From Deltaproteobacteria bacterium (GTDB taxonomy: Bacteria > Desulfobacterota > Desulfobacteria > Desulfobacterales > Desulfosarcinaceae), in assembly GCA_020444075.1 (NCBI GenBank), contig JAHLLR010000002.1, positions 1 through 64,000 of the forward strand: a DNA stretch of 64,000 nucleotides. The letters are read 5' to 3'. Positions 15,059 to 25,328 of the stretch are shown one piece after another (position 1 is the first letter of the stretch; each line of letters opens with the position of its first letter). The notes under the pieces were generated by a model. That model ran no database searches. It saw nothing but the letters and a program-made list of their open reading frames with translations, and had not been told where the DNA came from. The position numbers and the translations under genes are program-made.

Positions 15059-15635
15059 GGACGGCCCTTTCTATGGCCGACCAGACCTCCGGCCTGCCCA
15101 GCCGCGTCTTGGCGGAAAACAGGATCAGGGCGGCTTCATCCACACCCAGGGTGGTGCCGATGGCCTGTCGCTGCTTTTTCTGAACGGATTTGGACAGCTT
15201 GTCCGCCTTGGTCAGCACCAGGATGGGCGTACGGTGGTAGAGTTCCAGCCAGTCGATGAAGTTTTTTTCTTCAATGCCGGGGGTCCTGCGGATATCTAAG
15301 ATCAAGACCACCGCTTTCAGTGTTTTCCGCCCTTTCAGATAGGTCTCGATCATGGGTCCCCAATTGCGCGTCACCGATGCGGGAACCTTGGCATAGCCAT
15401 ATCCGGGCAGATCCACCAATGAAATACGGTCGTTGACCGTAAAGAAATTGATCAGCTGCGTTCGCCCGGGGGTGGAACTGGTTTTAACCAGTCGCTTTCT
15501 GTTTACCAAAGTGTTGATCAACGAAGATTTTCCCACGTTGGAGCGACCGGCGAACGCCACCTCCGGGTGCAGGGCTTCGGGATATTGGGGCGGTTTGACC
15601 GCGCTGGTGACAAATGCTGCCGATTTAACGATCAT
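15033..15635 (-). CDS. engB: Ribosome biogenesis GTPase EngB/YsxC
   Basis: EngB (YihA/YsxC) is a small GTPase needed for 50S subunit assembly. The 200-residue protein has G1 GRSNVGKSSLIN, G3 DLPGYGYAKVP, a family hallmark, and G4 TKADK. It sits directly upstream of era and 15 bp after the aminotransferase gene, so two ribosome-assembly GTPases are made together. Confidence 0.96.
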   Translation of the reverse strand: MIVKSAAFVTSAVKPPQYPEALHPEVAFAGRSNVGKSSLINTLVNRKRLVKTSSTPGRTQLINFFTVNDRISLVDLPGYGYAKVPASVTRNWGPMIETYLKGRKTLKAVVLILDIRRTPGIEEKNFIDWLELYHRTPILVLTKADKLSKSVQKKQRQAIGTTLGVDEAALILFSAKTRLGRPEVWSAIERAVLDEHHERD

Positions 15636-15650
15636 GTCACTGCCCCCGGT

Positions 15651-16793
15651 TCATGAGCGGGCCTTAAGATAGGCCTCAAGGCGGTCCATGCCTTCGGCAA
15701 GATTTTCCATGGAGTTGGCGTAGGAGAAGCGCAGGTATCCCTCTCCATGCTGGCCGAAATCGATACCCGGCGTCACTCCCACGCAGGCTTTTTCCAGAAT
15801 GTCGAAAGCCAGGGCATAGGAGTCATCGGAAATGTGTCGGGCGTTGGCGAACACGTAGAATGCGCCGGTGGGTTCCACGGTAATGCCCAGCCCTATTTCT
15901 CTCAATCGCCGAATCATAAATTTCCGACGCTCGTTGTAGATGCGCTTCATTCGGGCTACATCGGCTCCGGATTCCTTCAGTGCCGCGACACCCGCTTTCT
16001 GGATCATGGCATTGGCCGAAATGAAAAAGTTCTGCTGCACCTTTTGGATGGGGCGGATGAATTCCCTGGGCGCAATCAGGTAGCCCAACCGCAGGCCGGT
16101 CATGGCAAATAATTTTGAAAAACCGTTGAGTACAAAAGCCCGGTCGGTGAACTCGAGGATCGAATGCTCTTTCCCTTCATAAACCAACCCGTGGTAGATT
16201 TCATCGGAAACGATCCAGGGATGCATACCGGCAATAGCTTCCATGCGCGCTTTGGAGAGCAGGTTGCCCGTGGGATTGGACGGTGAGTTGATGAAAATCG
16301 CCCGGGTGCGGTCCGAGAGCTTTTCTTCGATGGCCTCAGGGCGGTATTGAAATCCGTCCTCCTCGAAGACCGGCACCCTCACCGGCTCTCCGCCGACGAA
16401 CTTGATGAAGTTGGGATAGCAGGCGTAGTGGGGGTCGGAGAGAATCACCGGGTCTCCGGGTTCCAGAAGAGCAGCGAAGGTCATGAAAATGGCCGGTGAA
16501 CTGCCGGAGGTGACCACCACCTGGCCCGGATCCACGGAGACGCCATAGGTGTCGTGATAGTACTCGCAGATGGCTTCACGCAACTCCAGCATGCCCAGGC
16601 TGTGGGTGTAATGGGTGAATCCGTCCGTCAGGGCTTTGCAGGCCGCGGCTTTTATGCATTCCGGCGTATCGAAATCGGGCTCCCCCACTTCCAGGTGGAC
16701 GATGTTCTTGCCTTCGCATTCAAGCGCGCATGCCCGTTCCAGCACATCCATGACAATAAAAGATGTCATCTCTTCCGTGCGTTTCGATGCCAT
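15651..16793 (-). CDS. Class I/II PLP-dependent aminotransferase (aspartate aminotransferase-like)
   Basis: This fold-type I aminotransferase has 380 residues. Visible motifs are SGSSPAIFMTFAALLEPGD (cofactor phosphate region), NSPSNPTGNLL, SDEIYHGLVY and NGFSKLFAMTGLRLGY, where the Lys binds PLP. The likely reaction is amino-group transfer between an amino acid and 2-oxoglutarate; the exact pair is not clear. Placement just downstream of hisG and hisI could hint at a histidinol-phosphate role, but the motifs look more like the aspartate aminotransferase subgroup. Confidence 0.85.
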   Translation of the reverse strand: MASKRTEEMTSFIVMDVLERACALECEGKNIVHLEVGEPDFDTPECIKAAACKALTDGFTHYTHSLGMLELREAICEYYHDTYGVSVDPGQVVVTSGSSPAIFMTFAALLEPGDPVILSDPHYACYPNFIKFVGGEPVRVPVFEEDGFQYRPEAIEEKLSDRTRAIFINSPSNPTGNLLSKARMEAIAGMHPWIVSDEIYHGLVYEGKEHSILEFTDRAFVLNGFSKLFAMTGLRLGYLIAPREFIRPIQKVQQNFFISANAMIQKAGVAALKESGADVARMKRIYNERRKFMIRRLREIGLGITVEPTGAFYVFANARHISDDSYALAFDILEKACVGVTPGIDFGQHGEGYLRFSYANSMENLAEGMDRLEAYLKARS

Positions 16794-16839
16794 GGACTCT
16801 CCCTTGTATTGGCGCCGACCGTGTATCTCGGGCGACGTG

Positions 16840-17715
16840 TTAAAGCACCTTGTTAAGCGGGTATTCGATGATGCCTTCAGCCCCGTTTTTCAGCAGTACG
16901 GGAATCAGATCCCTCACCACGCCGGTGCCGACAACGGTCTCCACGGAAAACCAGTCGGACTGGTAAAGGGAGGCCACGGTGGGGGCATTGAGGCTGGGCA
17001 GCAGCGTCACCACCCGCTCCAGTTTATCATGGGGTACGTTCATTTTTAGTCCCACCATCTTTTCACCCAGCAGTGCCCCTTTGAGCAATAAGGCGATCTG
17101 TTCGATCTTCTCCCGCTTGTGCTGATCTTCCCACGCCTGTCGATTCGTTATCAGTTGGGTGTTGGTCTGCATGAGCTCGTGGATGATACGTAAGCCGTGG
17201 GCCTTGATGGTGCTGCCGGTTTCAGTGACCTCCACTACGGCGTCAGCCAGGCCGGACACCACTTTGGCTTCCGTGGCACCCCACGAAAACTCAACTTTCA
17301 CGGAGATGCCGCGCTCGTCAAAATAGCGTTTGGTAAAAGCCACCAGCTCAGTGGCAATTTTCTTGCCCTTCAACTCCTCAAGGGATTTAATCGGCGAATC
17401 GTATGGCACAGCCAACACCCACCGAGCGGGACGGGCGCTGACCTTGGAATAGATCAGGTCTTCTACAACAATGACATCGGAGCTGTTTTCGGCAATCCAG
17501 TCCTTACCAGTGAGACCGGCATCCAGGGTGCCGCTTTCCACATAACGGGACATTTCCTGGGCCCGGCAGATGGCACATTCGATGGTGTCATCGTTGATTT
17601 CAGGAAAATAGCTCCGATCGTTGACGTTAATATTCCAACCGGATCGTTTGAAAAGGGCAAAGGTGGCATTCTGCAGGCTTCCCTTGGGAATACCCAGCTT
17701 CAGGGGCGTCGTCAT
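16840..17715 (-). CDS. hisG: ATP phosphoribosyltransferase (long form)
   Basis: HisG catalyses the first step of histidine synthesis, joining ATP and PRPP. The 291-residue length marks the long, hexameric form with a C-terminal ACT-like regulatory domain for histidine feedback, so no HisZ is needed. Motifs include [11 protein letters not shown] at the start, [13 protein letters not shown] and the PRPP-loop region [16 protein letters not shown]. It overlaps hisI by 4 bp. Confidence 0.95.
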   Translation of the reverse strand: MTTPLKLGIPKGSLQNATFALFKRSGWNINVNDRSYFPEINDDTIECAICRAQEMSRYVESGTLDAGLTGKDWIAENSSDVIVVEDLIYSKVSARPARWVLAVPYDSPIKSLEELKGKKIATELVAFTKRYFDERGISVKVEFSWGATEAKVVSGLADAVVEVTETGSTIKAHGLRIIHELMQTNTQLITNRQAWEDQHKREKIEQIALLLKGALLGEKMVGLKMNVPHDKLERVVTLLPSLNAPTVASLYQSDWFSVETVVGTGVVRDLIPVLLKNGAEGIIEYPLNKVL

Positions 17716-18089
17716 TCCTTATAAACCTCCTTAGGATCGAAAACCGGCTGCCCCATGGTAGTCAGGGCGCCGTCTTCCACACGCTTAAAAAAACAGCTGG
17801 CAAAACCGGTGTGGCAGGCTGCCCCCCCCACCTGTTCCACCTTCAACAATACGGTGTCGTTGTCGCAATCCACCCGGATTTCCTTAACATGCTGTACGTG
17901 GCCGGAGGTGAGCCCTTTTACCCACAGGGTGTCGCGGGTCCGGCTGTAGTAGGTGGCTCGTCGTGTCTTCAGGGTCTTTTCCCAGGCCGCCTGGTTCATA
18001 AAGGCCAGCATGAGCACCTCTCCTGTTTTTACGTCCTGGGCAATGGCCGGTACCAGGCCGCCCATTTTTTCAAAATTCAGTTCGATCAT
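17712..18089 (-). CDS. hisI: Phosphoribosyl-AMP cyclohydrolase
   Basis: HisI opens the adenine ring of phosphoribosyl-AMP, the third step of histidine synthesis. The 125-residue monofunctional form carries the zinc-binding signature [17 protein letters not shown] and the later [14 protein letters not shown]. It lacks a fused HisE domain. It is first in a minus-strand group hisI, hisG, aminotransferase, engB, era, ATP-grasp, HNH. Confidence 0.95.
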   Translation of the reverse strand: MIELNFEKMGGLVPAIAQDVKTGEVLMLAFMNQAAWEKTLKTRRATYYSRTRDTLWVKGLTSGHVQHVKEIRVDCDNDTVLLKVEQVGGAACHTGFASCFFKRVEDGALTTMGQPVFDPKEVYKE

Positions 18090-18363
18090 TGCTTTTCACT
18101 CCACAGTTGAACGTCATCGGACCCTTTTCATTTTTTAGACCTGCATCGCCCGCTGTTTACCAAGAATGCATGCAAAACCGGATTATCTAACCACATCACC
18201 TGCGGGAGTCAATCCCTTTTTTTCGCAACTGCGGGATAATCTTGCGAAAAACTATTTACTTTGTTAGGGTAGTGCGGTTAGTCCATCCGGGCTCGGACCA
18301 AAGGGGTTCGCTAGGGCGACCGTTGCGGATACCGAAACAAGAACAGATGATTCCAAGTCGGCT

Positions 18364-20769
18364 ATGTCCAAAGAAAAAAGTGCTTCTCAGATTCTGAAAA
18401 AAAGAGCTCGCCGCCAACCGGGAGCGATCATTGGCCGCCTTGTCAAGTGGTCACTGCTGATGGCCATCATTTTAATGTTCATGGGGGCCACGGCCATGGT
18501 GGGGGTCTATGTCTATTTGAGCGACGACCTGCCGAAAATAACCTCGCTTACAGACTATCATCCATCCATCATAACCACCGTCTATTCGGACGATAACCGT
18601 AAAATCGCCGAGTTTTACAAGGAACGGCGCATTGTGGTGCCCCTTTCCAAAATCCCCATCCAACTCCGGCAGGCCTTTATCGCTGCTGAAGATTCTCGAT
18701 TTTACAAGCACCAGGGCATTGATTTTTTCAGTATTATTCGGGCTTTCATAAAAAATATCGAAGCCGGAACCATCGTCCAGGGAGGAAGCACCATCACCCA
18801 GCAGGTCACCAAATCTTTCCTTCTCACCCCTGAACGCAGTTACGAGCGGAAGATCAAAGAGGCCATTCTGGCCTATCGGATCGACAAGACCTTCACTAAA
18901 GAAGAGATCCTTTACCTCTATCTGAACCAGATCTACCTAGGTCACGGCGCCTATGGTGTTGAAGCCGCAGCCGAAAACTACTTCGGCAAATCGGTCAGTG
19001 AACTGAACCTGGCGGAGTGCGCCATTCTGGCCGGACTGCCCCAGGCGCCCAGCCGATACTCCCCGTTCCGGTTTCCCGAGCGAGCCAAGCAGCGGCAGAT
19101 CTACGTGCTGAACCGGATGCTGGATGAAGGGTTTATCAACAACGCCGAAGTGACCGAAGCCATTGATGTGAAGATGGACATTAAACCGCGCCGGAACTGG
19201 TACATTGAAGAGGTACCGATTTACACGGAACACATCCGGCGGTACGTCGAAAAAAAATATGGTGAGGACGCCCTTTACACCCAGGGGCTCAAGATTTACG
19301 CGGCCGTGAATATCGAAATGCAGCAGGCCGCCCGACAGGAAGTCGAAAAAGGCCTTCGTGAACTGGACCGCCGGCTTGGATATCGGGGGCCGGAAACCAC
19401 GATTGCCCCCGAGGAGATTGAAAGTTTCAGCGATGAACTCCAGGTCTTGCTGCAGGAAAATCCCCTGGCCGAAGGGTCATCGACCAAAGGGGTGGTCATC
19501 GATGTAAACGACAACGCGGGGACGGCCACCATTCGCATGGGCGACGCACGCGGGGTGATTTCTGTTGAGGACATCCGCTGGGCGCGAAAACCCAACCCGA
19601 ACCTGGCTTTTTACCAGGCCCAGGTCAAAAAAATGAGCCAGGTGCTGAAAACCGGAGACGTAATTCTGGTTCATGTGCTTAAAAAAAGAGCGTCCGCTGA
19701 TCTGTGGGACGTTTCCTTGGACCAGGTCCCCGACGCCCAGAGTGCACTGTTGTGCATCGAAGCGGAAACCGGCCTGGTAAAAGTCATGGTGGGAGGACGC
19801 GACTTCATGGAGAGTCAGTTCAACCGAGCCATTCAGTCCCGCCGGCAACCAGGCTCCGCCTTTAAACCCATCATCTACGCCGCGGCGCTGGACAAGGGCT
19901 TTACTGCGGCTACGGAGATCATCGACGCCCCCATCGTCTTCAAAGACGAGGCCAATGATTTCACCTGGAAACCGAAAAACTACGGGAAGAAGTTTTACGG
20001 GCCCACCTTGCTTCGCGAAGCCCTCACCAAATCACGCAACGTTGTTACCATTAAAATTCTTCAGGAAATCGGCATCGACTACTGCATCGACTATGCCCGA
20101 AAGCTGGGCATCGAATCCGACCTGGCCCGGGATCTCTCCATCGCCTTGGGATCTTCAGGCGTGTCGCTTTTAGAACTGGTCAATGCCTATGCCGTTTTCG
20201 CCAACCAAGGCTATCTGGTGGAGCCCGCCTTCATCACCAAAATCGAAGACCGCTTCGGGAATATCCTTGAAGAGATGAACCCGTCCCGGGAAAAGGTGAT
20301 CGACAAAAGTACCGCCTATATCATGACCAGCCTGCTTGAAAGTGTGGTGAAAGAGGGTACCGGCAAACGGGTCAAGGCGTTGAACCGGCCGGTGGCCGGA
20401 AAAACGGGAACGACCAATGACCTTCAGGATGCCTGGTTCGTCGGCTACACCCCCCGGTTCATCTCCGGCGTCTGGGTGGGATTCGATAACGGACGAACGC
20501 TGGGCAAGGGGGAGACAGGATCTCGAACCGCCAGCCCCATCTGGCTGGGTTTCATGGACAAAATCTTGAAAGATAAGCCGGTGCGCATGTTCCAGGTCCC
20601 CGAGGGTGTTGTTTTTGCGAAGATCGATGCGGAGACCGGCCTTTTACCCATTCCCGAATCCCGAAAAACCCTTTTCGAATGTTTTAAAGAGGGCACTGTT
20701 CCCACCGAATACACGAAAAAGCCGGATACCATTGTGGATGCCGACTCTTTTTTCAAGTCCGATATGTAA
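18364..20769 (+). CDS. mrcA: Penicillin-binding protein 1A (bifunctional)
   Basis: This class A PBP polymerises glycan strands and cross-links peptides in the periplasm. The 801-residue protein has a cytosolic basic tail, one membrane helix (about 27-50), a GT51 glycosyltransferase domain with the catalytic Glu in AAEDSRFYKHQGIDF and GGSTITQQVTK, an OB-like linker, and a transpeptidase domain with SAFK, SRN and KTGTT. All catalytic motifs are intact. It stands alone and diverges from hisI. Confidence 0.95.
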   Translation: MSKEKSASQILKKRARRQPGAIIGRLVKWSLLMAIILMFMGATAMVGVYVYLSDDLPKITSLTDYHPSIITTVYSDDNRKIAEFYKERRIVVPLSKIPIQLRQAFIAAEDSRFYKHQGIDFFSIIRAFIKNIEAGTIVQGGSTITQQVTKSFLLTPERSYERKIKEAILAYRIDKTFTKEEILYLYLNQIYLGHGAYGVEAAAENYFGKSVSELNLAECAILAGLPQAPSRYSPFRFPERAKQRQIYVLNRMLDEGFINNAEVTEAIDVKMDIKPRRNWYIEEVPIYTEHIRRYVEKKYGEDALYTQGLKIYAAVNIEMQQAARQEVEKGLRELDRRLGYRGPETTIAPEEIESFSDELQVLLQENPLAEGSSTKGVVIDVNDNAGTATIRMGDARGVISVEDIRWARKPNPNLAFYQAQVKKMSQVLKTGDVILVHVLKKRASADLWDVSLDQVPDAQSALLCIEAETGLVKVMVGGRDFMESQFNRAIQSRRQPGSAFKPIIYAAALDKGFTAATEIIDAPIVFKDEANDFTWKPKNYGKKFYGPTLLREALTKSRNVVTIKILQEIGIDYCIDYARKLGIESDLARDLSIALGSSGVSLLELVNAYAVFANQGYLVEPAFITKIEDRFGNILEEMNPSREKVIDKSTAYIMTSLLESVVKEGTGKRVKALNRPVAGKTGTTNDLQDAWFVGYTPRFISGVWVGFDNGRTLGKGETGSRTASPIWLGFMDKILKDKPVRMFQVPEGVVFAKIDAETGLLPIPESRKTLFECFKEGTVPTEYTKKPDTIVDADSFFKSDM

Positions 20770-20881
20770 CCGTGACCACGCCGTTGTCTTCAATCAACCG
20801 GATCTGCCTTGCTGACGGTGTTGATTGTATTCAGCCAAGCTTGCCGGCCGTCAAAACCCATCAGCCGGCTGGGCCTTATCG

Positions 20882-23335
20882 ATGAAGTTACGTTCTATTC
20901 TTCGGGTACTTTCTTTGGTGGCCTTCCTCTCCGCCTGCGTTGCCGGCTATCTGTACTATAGCACCCTAAAAGAATACGCCTTTCAGGAAGCGGAGCGCAA
21001 CGCCCTGGATCGGCTGCAGGCCACCAAAAAGAATCTGTCTGCCTTTTTTTCTGAAAATATAAAACCCGCACGGGTTCTGGCACGAATGCCTTCCTTGGTG
21101 GATGTCCTGCTTCACCCAGACCCGCAAAGCTTGAACGCAGCCAACACCCTCCTGGATCTTTTTAATAAAGCTCTGGATGTAGAGGTCTGTTACCTCATGG
21201 ATAGCCGGGGCAATACCATTGCCTCGTCCAATCGTAACGATCCAGACAGCTTCGTGGGTATGAATTTTTCCTTCCGGCCCTATTTTCAGGACGCCATGCA
21301 GGGACTTCCGGCCAGTTACCTGGCACTGGGAACCACCTCGCGGAAAAGGGGAGCCTATTACAGTTACCCGGTTTACCGGAAAAATTCCGACACCCCTTTG
21401 GGAATTGCGGTCATCAAGGCGTCCATTTTTTTCGTGGAAAAGGAACTGACTCCGGAAGAAACCAGCATCCAGCTGGTGGTGGATCCCCAGGGGATGGTCT
21501 TTATCTCCAGCCGCTCCGAATGGCTCTACCAACTCTTATGGCCGTTGAAGCCGGACGAAATCAGGCGTTTACGGCAAACCCGGCAGTTCGGCAACGGTCC
21601 CTGGCACTGGACGGGGCTCAGAAAAAAGGGAGACAAAGAAGTTATTGATTCTTCCGGAAAACCCTATCTCTTTCACGAAATTTCTGTCGACGACTACCCT
21701 GGCTGGAAAATCGTCCATCTATACGACCTGAAAGCCGCATCCAAACTGGTTTCCGAACCCCTGTTAAAAATCATCCGGCCGGTCATCATCATCCTTTGTT
21801 CGTTGCTGGGAGCATCAATTTTCTTCCTCTACCGCCAGGCCAGCCTGGAAATTGCCAGACGCCGCACCGTGGAACAGGCGCTTCGAAAAAGCGAAGAACG
21901 ATACCGCTCCCTGTACCACAACACCCCGGCCATGCTCCATTCCATCGATAAAAATGGAATCATTGTCAGTGTCAGCAATTACTGGTCCGATGCTCTCGGA
22001 TACACACGGGAAGAGGTCATCGGCAAAAAACTGACTGATTATCTTGCTCCACTTTCCCGTAAATATGCGGAGGAAACAATTATTCCCACCTTTTTCAAAA
22101 AAGGATTCATCAAAGATATTCCCTATCAGTTTATCAAGAAAAACGAAGAGATTATCGACGTCCAGATTTCCGCTATCACCGATCGTGATGAGCAACAAAA
22201 TACCTTTAGATCCCTTGCCGTATCCATAGACGTCACCGAACGAAACAAAGCCGAGCGCGCGCTGCAGGAAGCAAAAGAGGCGCTCAGCAGTTATTCCAAG
22301 GACCTGGAGAGTCAGGTGCGTAAACGCACCCGTGAAATTTCGGGAATTTTACAATATACGCCGGCGATGGTCTATATCAAGGACGCCGATGGAAAATATA
22401 CCATGGTCAACTCACGGTTTGAAGGGCTGTTCGGCATCCGTTCTTCCGATGTTCGCGGGAAAACCGATAAAGATTTTCTCGCACCGGATATCGCCGACCA
22501 GTTCCTTAAAAATGACGAACGGGTCCTGCGCGAAAAAAAGTCAATTCAGGTGGAAGAAAGCATTGTAATCGATGATGAAACGCATACCTTTCTGAGTACG
22601 AAATTTCCTCTCTACGATGGCAAAAGTCGGGTGACGGGCGTTTGTGGCATTGCCACAGACATCACCGCACTCAAAAAAGCCCAGGAAAGATTACGGCGCC
22701 TTTCTGCCAGCATCATGGCCGGCCAGGAAAAAGAACGCGCTTATCTCGCCCGCGAACTTCATGATGAATTGGGGCAAGTGCTGACCGCGCTGCGCATGGA
22801 AGCCGTCTGGATTCGAAATCGCGTACACAAATCCGACCCGACCGCCTCGGCCCGTGCATTGACAATGTGCCAACTGATCGATACAACCATCGAAGAGGTT
22901 CGCGGTCTGGCTATCCGTTTGCGGCCGGGCGTCCTGGATCATTTGGGGCTGGTGGAAGCGATTGAATGGTATACTGCTGATTTCGAAAAGCGATACGATA
23001 TCACCTGTATTTTTGAACACGATGACGGCCCTGAAATTCGCGGCAATATTGCTACGGCTGCCTACCGCATCTCCCAAGAGGCGTTGACCAATGTTGCCCG
23101 CCACGCATCCGCGACCCGCACCAAGGTGACCCTGTCCTTTGACAATGGCAATTTGACGCTCACCATCAGGGATAACGGAAAAGGCTTCGAACCGGATGCC
23201 TTGGGTGAAACCGATGGACTGGGTATGGCAAATATGCGGGAACGCGCCAACCTGGTGGGTGGCTTTTTTGATGTTCAGTCCAGACCCGAGGGAGGAACAC
23301 GGATCTGCTTCACGGTACCCCTAATGGAAAGCTGA
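20882..23335 (+). CDS. Membrane sensor histidine kinase with PAS domains (NarL/DegS-type)
   Basis: The start at 20882 gives 817 residues beginning with a membrane anchor (SILRVLSLVAFLSACVAG). An extracytoplasmic dCache-like sensor domain follows, then a second membrane helix (IRPVIIILCSLLGASIFFLY), two PAS domains, a HisKA_3 domain with LARELHDELGQVL holding the phospho-acceptor His (about residue 625), and a HATPase (RDNGKGF, GLGMANMRERA). The upstream alternative start at 20825 would add 19 residues before the anchor. It is paired 5 bp upstream of its likely partner response regulator. Confidence 0.9.
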   Translation: MKLRSILRVLSLVAFLSACVAGYLYYSTLKEYAFQEAERNALDRLQATKKNLSAFFSENIKPARVLARMPSLVDVLLHPDPQSLNAANTLLDLFNKALDVEVCYLMDSRGNTIASSNRNDPDSFVGMNFSFRPYFQDAMQGLPASYLALGTTSRKRGAYYSYPVYRKNSDTPLGIAVIKASIFFVEKELTPEETSIQLVVDPQGMVFISSRSEWLYQLLWPLKPDEIRRLRQTRQFGNGPWHWTGLRKKGDKEVIDSSGKPYLFHEISVDDYPGWKIVHLYDLKAASKLVSEPLLKIIRPVIIILCSLLGASIFFLYRQASLEIARRRTVEQALRKSEERYRSLYHNTPAMLHSIDKNGIIVSVSNYWSDALGYTREEVIGKKLTDYLAPLSRKYAEETIIPTFFKKGFIKDIPYQFIKKNEEIIDVQISAITDRDEQQNTFRSLAVSIDVTERNKAERALQEAKEALSSYSKDLESQVRKRTREISGILQYTPAMVYIKDADGKYTMVNSRFEGLFGIRSSDVRGKTDKDFLAPDIADQFLKNDERVLREKKSIQVEESIVIDDETHTFLSTKFPLYDGKSRVTGVCGIATDITALKKAQERLRRLSASIMAGQEKERAYLARELHDELGQVLTALRMEAVWIRNRVHKSDPTASARALTMCQLIDTTIEEVRGLAIRLRPGVLDHLGLVEAIEWYTADFEKRYDITCIFEHDDGPEIRGNIATAAYRISQEALTNVARHASATRTKVTLSFDNGNLTLTIRDNGKGFEPDALGETDGLGMANMRERANLVGGFFDVQSRPEGGTRICFTVPLMES

Positions 23336-23340
23336 CCACC

Positions 23341-23979
23341 ATGATCAGGGTTCTTCTTGCCGATGACCACAGCATTGTCCGCGCCGGACTCCGTCGAATC
23401 GTTGAAGAGAGCGGTGACATCGAAGTGGTTGCCGAAGCGTCGGATGGCCGGCAGGCCATACTGGCCGTACGCAAAGAAAAGCCGGACGTGGCGGTGATCG
23501 ATATTTCCATGCCTGTTTTAGACGGTTTGGAAGTAATCACCCAGCTCAAAAGTGAATTCCCGGAGGTGCCCATTCTGGTGCTGACCATGCACGAGGAACA
23601 TCAGTATGTGGTTCGGGCCATCGAAACCGGCGCCATGGGGTATATCACCAAACAAAGCGCTCCGGAGCAGTTGGTCAAAGCCATCCGTAAAGTCCATTCC
23701 GGATCTTTGTTTTTAACGGACGAAGCCGCTGAAGCATTAGCTCTTCGAGTCGCCAAGGGCAATAGGACCCAGAGCCCACTGGACTCCCTCTCCACCCGAG
23801 AACTACAGGTACTTAGGCGCCTTGCCTTGGGTAACACCAACCGAGAGATCGCCTCGACCTATCACATCAGCATCAAAACGGTGGATACCTATCGATTCCG
23901 TCTGCTGAAAAAATTGAACCTGCGCAACAACGCCGACCTGTCCCGCTTTGCCATCCAGAACAACCTTATCGAAACCTGA
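23341..23979 (+). CDS. NarL/FixJ-family response regulator
   Basis: This 212-residue two-domain regulator has a receiver (DD at 8-9, phospho-acceptor Asp54 in VIDISMPVLDG) and a C-terminal LuxR-type helix-turn-helix (STRELQVLRRLALGNTNREIASTYHISIKTVDTYR). It is the cognate partner of the HisKA_3 kinase immediately upstream. Target genes are not evident from the sequence. Confidence 0.94.
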   Translation: MIRVLLADDHSIVRAGLRRIVEESGDIEVVAEASDGRQAILAVRKEKPDVAVIDISMPVLDGLEVITQLKSEFPEVPILVLTMHEEHQYVVRAIETGAMGYITKQSAPEQLVKAIRKVHSGSLFLTDEAAEALALRVAKGNRTQSPLDSLSTRELQVLRRLALGNTNREIASTYHISIKTVDTYRFRLLKKLNLRNNADLSRFAIQNNLIET

Positions 23980-24056
23980 CCACCGCTTGCCACTTTGTTT
24001 CGGTAAGGAACGCTTCCCTAATATTAACGGTCACTTCTTAATATCCGTGGGAATAC

Positions 24057-24932
24057 CTATCTCTTGGCTAAAAGGCGAGTGGCTGCCTGGCGGATTTGAA
24101 CATCCTTGTCCGCCAGAAGTACGTACAGGATGTCTTTCAGCAATGCATAGTCGAAAGGATCCTCCGCCGCAAGGTTTTCCAGAACCTGAAGGCGGACCCG
24201 AAGATTCTCCTCAACCAATAACTGCCGGTAGCGTTTGAGAATGGTCGCCGAAAGAGGAACCATGGCCAACCCGGACAACACGTCCACACGCAAATCCGGC
24301 GAAAGGGTCTCCAGACTGCCGAGGTAAACATCTTCAACCTGGGGGGTCTTTTCGCCAAATCGCCAGAGATTGAGCAAAATACATCGCTGTTCCTCCACGG
24401 TTCCGATTTCCAGACGGGCAGTTAAAAGATCGAATAGGCGAAGATCACCCACAGATGTTAGCGCTGCAACCACCGCCGACTGAACATTTCGGTCAGGATC
24501 TGATATATGCGCCATGAGCGATTCAGCGGCCGGCCAGTTTCCCTCCCAGCCTAATGCAAGCGCACAACTGCTTCGGACGGATGCTTTGGGATGACTCAGA
24601 TTTTTAATCAACTCGGCCTTTAATGCTGACGGATCGTTGCTCAATGAAGCCGCAAGGCCCAACTGTATGGCTGCCGAACGACAGACCGATTCATCCTTTG
24701 ACCCTCGCATCAGGTTATAGAGCGGCCAAAGCACCCGATCTTTGCCTGCAAAGCCGAGCAGGGGAAGCATTTTTAGGATAAGCGCCGTGTCAGCGTGAGG
24801 CAGGGCGTCCAGCAATATCGCCACCGCGTCGGGGGTATTGGAAAGGAAGGCTTCCATGTCCGCCAAATAATTACGCGCCTTTTCAATAAGCCTTTCCGGT
24901 CGTTTCATTGGAACAAGGATGGCGGTTTTCAT
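24057..24932 (-). CDS. HEAT-repeat protein
   Basis: The 291-residue alpha-helical protein is built from tandem HEAT-like units, for example SHPKASVRSSCALALGWEGN, SDPDRNVQSAVVAALTSVGD and ADKDVQIRQAATRLLAKR. Such solenoids are protein-interaction scaffolds; no catalytic domain is present. The start at 24932 is chosen because it sits at TAATATG, directly after the stop of the preceding gene, which suggests coupled translation. No strong ribosome-binding site is visible. Confidence 0.8.
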   Translation of the reverse strand: MKTAILVPMKRPERLIEKARNYLADMEAFLSNTPDAVAILLDALPHADTALILKMLPLLGFAGKDRVLWPLYNLMRGSKDESVCRSAAIQLGLAASLSNDPSALKAELIKNLSHPKASVRSSCALALGWEGNWPAAESLMAHISDPDRNVQSAVVAALTSVGDLRLFDLLTARLEIGTVEEQRCILLNLWRFGEKTPQVEDVYLGSLETLSPDLRVDVLSGLAMVPLSATILKRYRQLLVEENLRVRLQVLENLAAEDPFDYALLKDILYVLLADKDVQIRQAATRLLAKR

Positions 24933-24933
24933 A

Positions 24934-25317
24934 TTATTTATGCCGATGTCCTTGCTGGTCAGCAAAAACCTTGAGAATATATTTGGCTGCAAAATCGTCG
25001 CGGGAAAGATACCTCATTCCCATTTCCAGGGCATTGTCCCAGATTTCCTTTACAATCCGGCCTTTGTTCTCATCACTGATGAAATGCCGCTCTTTTTTTT
25101 GCTGAAAAACAACCGTTTCTCCCAAGGCTCCTTTGATCTGCCGGAATTGTTCGTCATCGAGAGGCTTGTTGTCGAACCATTTCTTTTCCACAGGAATAGT
25201 AACATCGACCGTCACGCAGACATACCAGCGATCAGCGGCTATTTTTTTTGACTGGTCCACACACATCAGGGTCAGTCCGTTTTTCAAAGAAAAGGATGAA
25301 GGGGGATGGCACGACAT
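24934..25317 (-). CDS. Small conserved-looking protein of unknown function
   Basis: The 127-residue soluble protein starts MSCHPPSSFSLKNGL, with GAGAGG just upstream of the ATG. A longer in-frame version (start 25395) would overlap the helicase gene and has no better signal. It has no signal peptide or recognised motif; the middle is rich in charged residues. It lies between the EndoQ-UvrD fusion and the HEAT-repeat gene, so it is likely co-transcribed with both. Function unknown. Confidence 0.7.
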   Translation of the reverse strand: MSCHPPSSFSLKNGLTLMCVDQSKKIAADRWYVCVTVDVTIPVEKKWFDNKPLDDEQFRQIKGALGETVVFQQKKERHFISDENKGRIVKEIWDNALEMGMRYLSRDDFAAKYILKVFADQQGHRHK

Positions 25318-25328
25318 GGTAATCCTCT

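Noticed and set aside
18090-18363. Riboswitch in the 274-bp gap upstream of the PBP1A gene
   Set aside because: Some local pairing is possible (around 18270-18345) but it matches no riboswitch core I know; only a weak -35/-10-like pair near 18240-18272 is visible.
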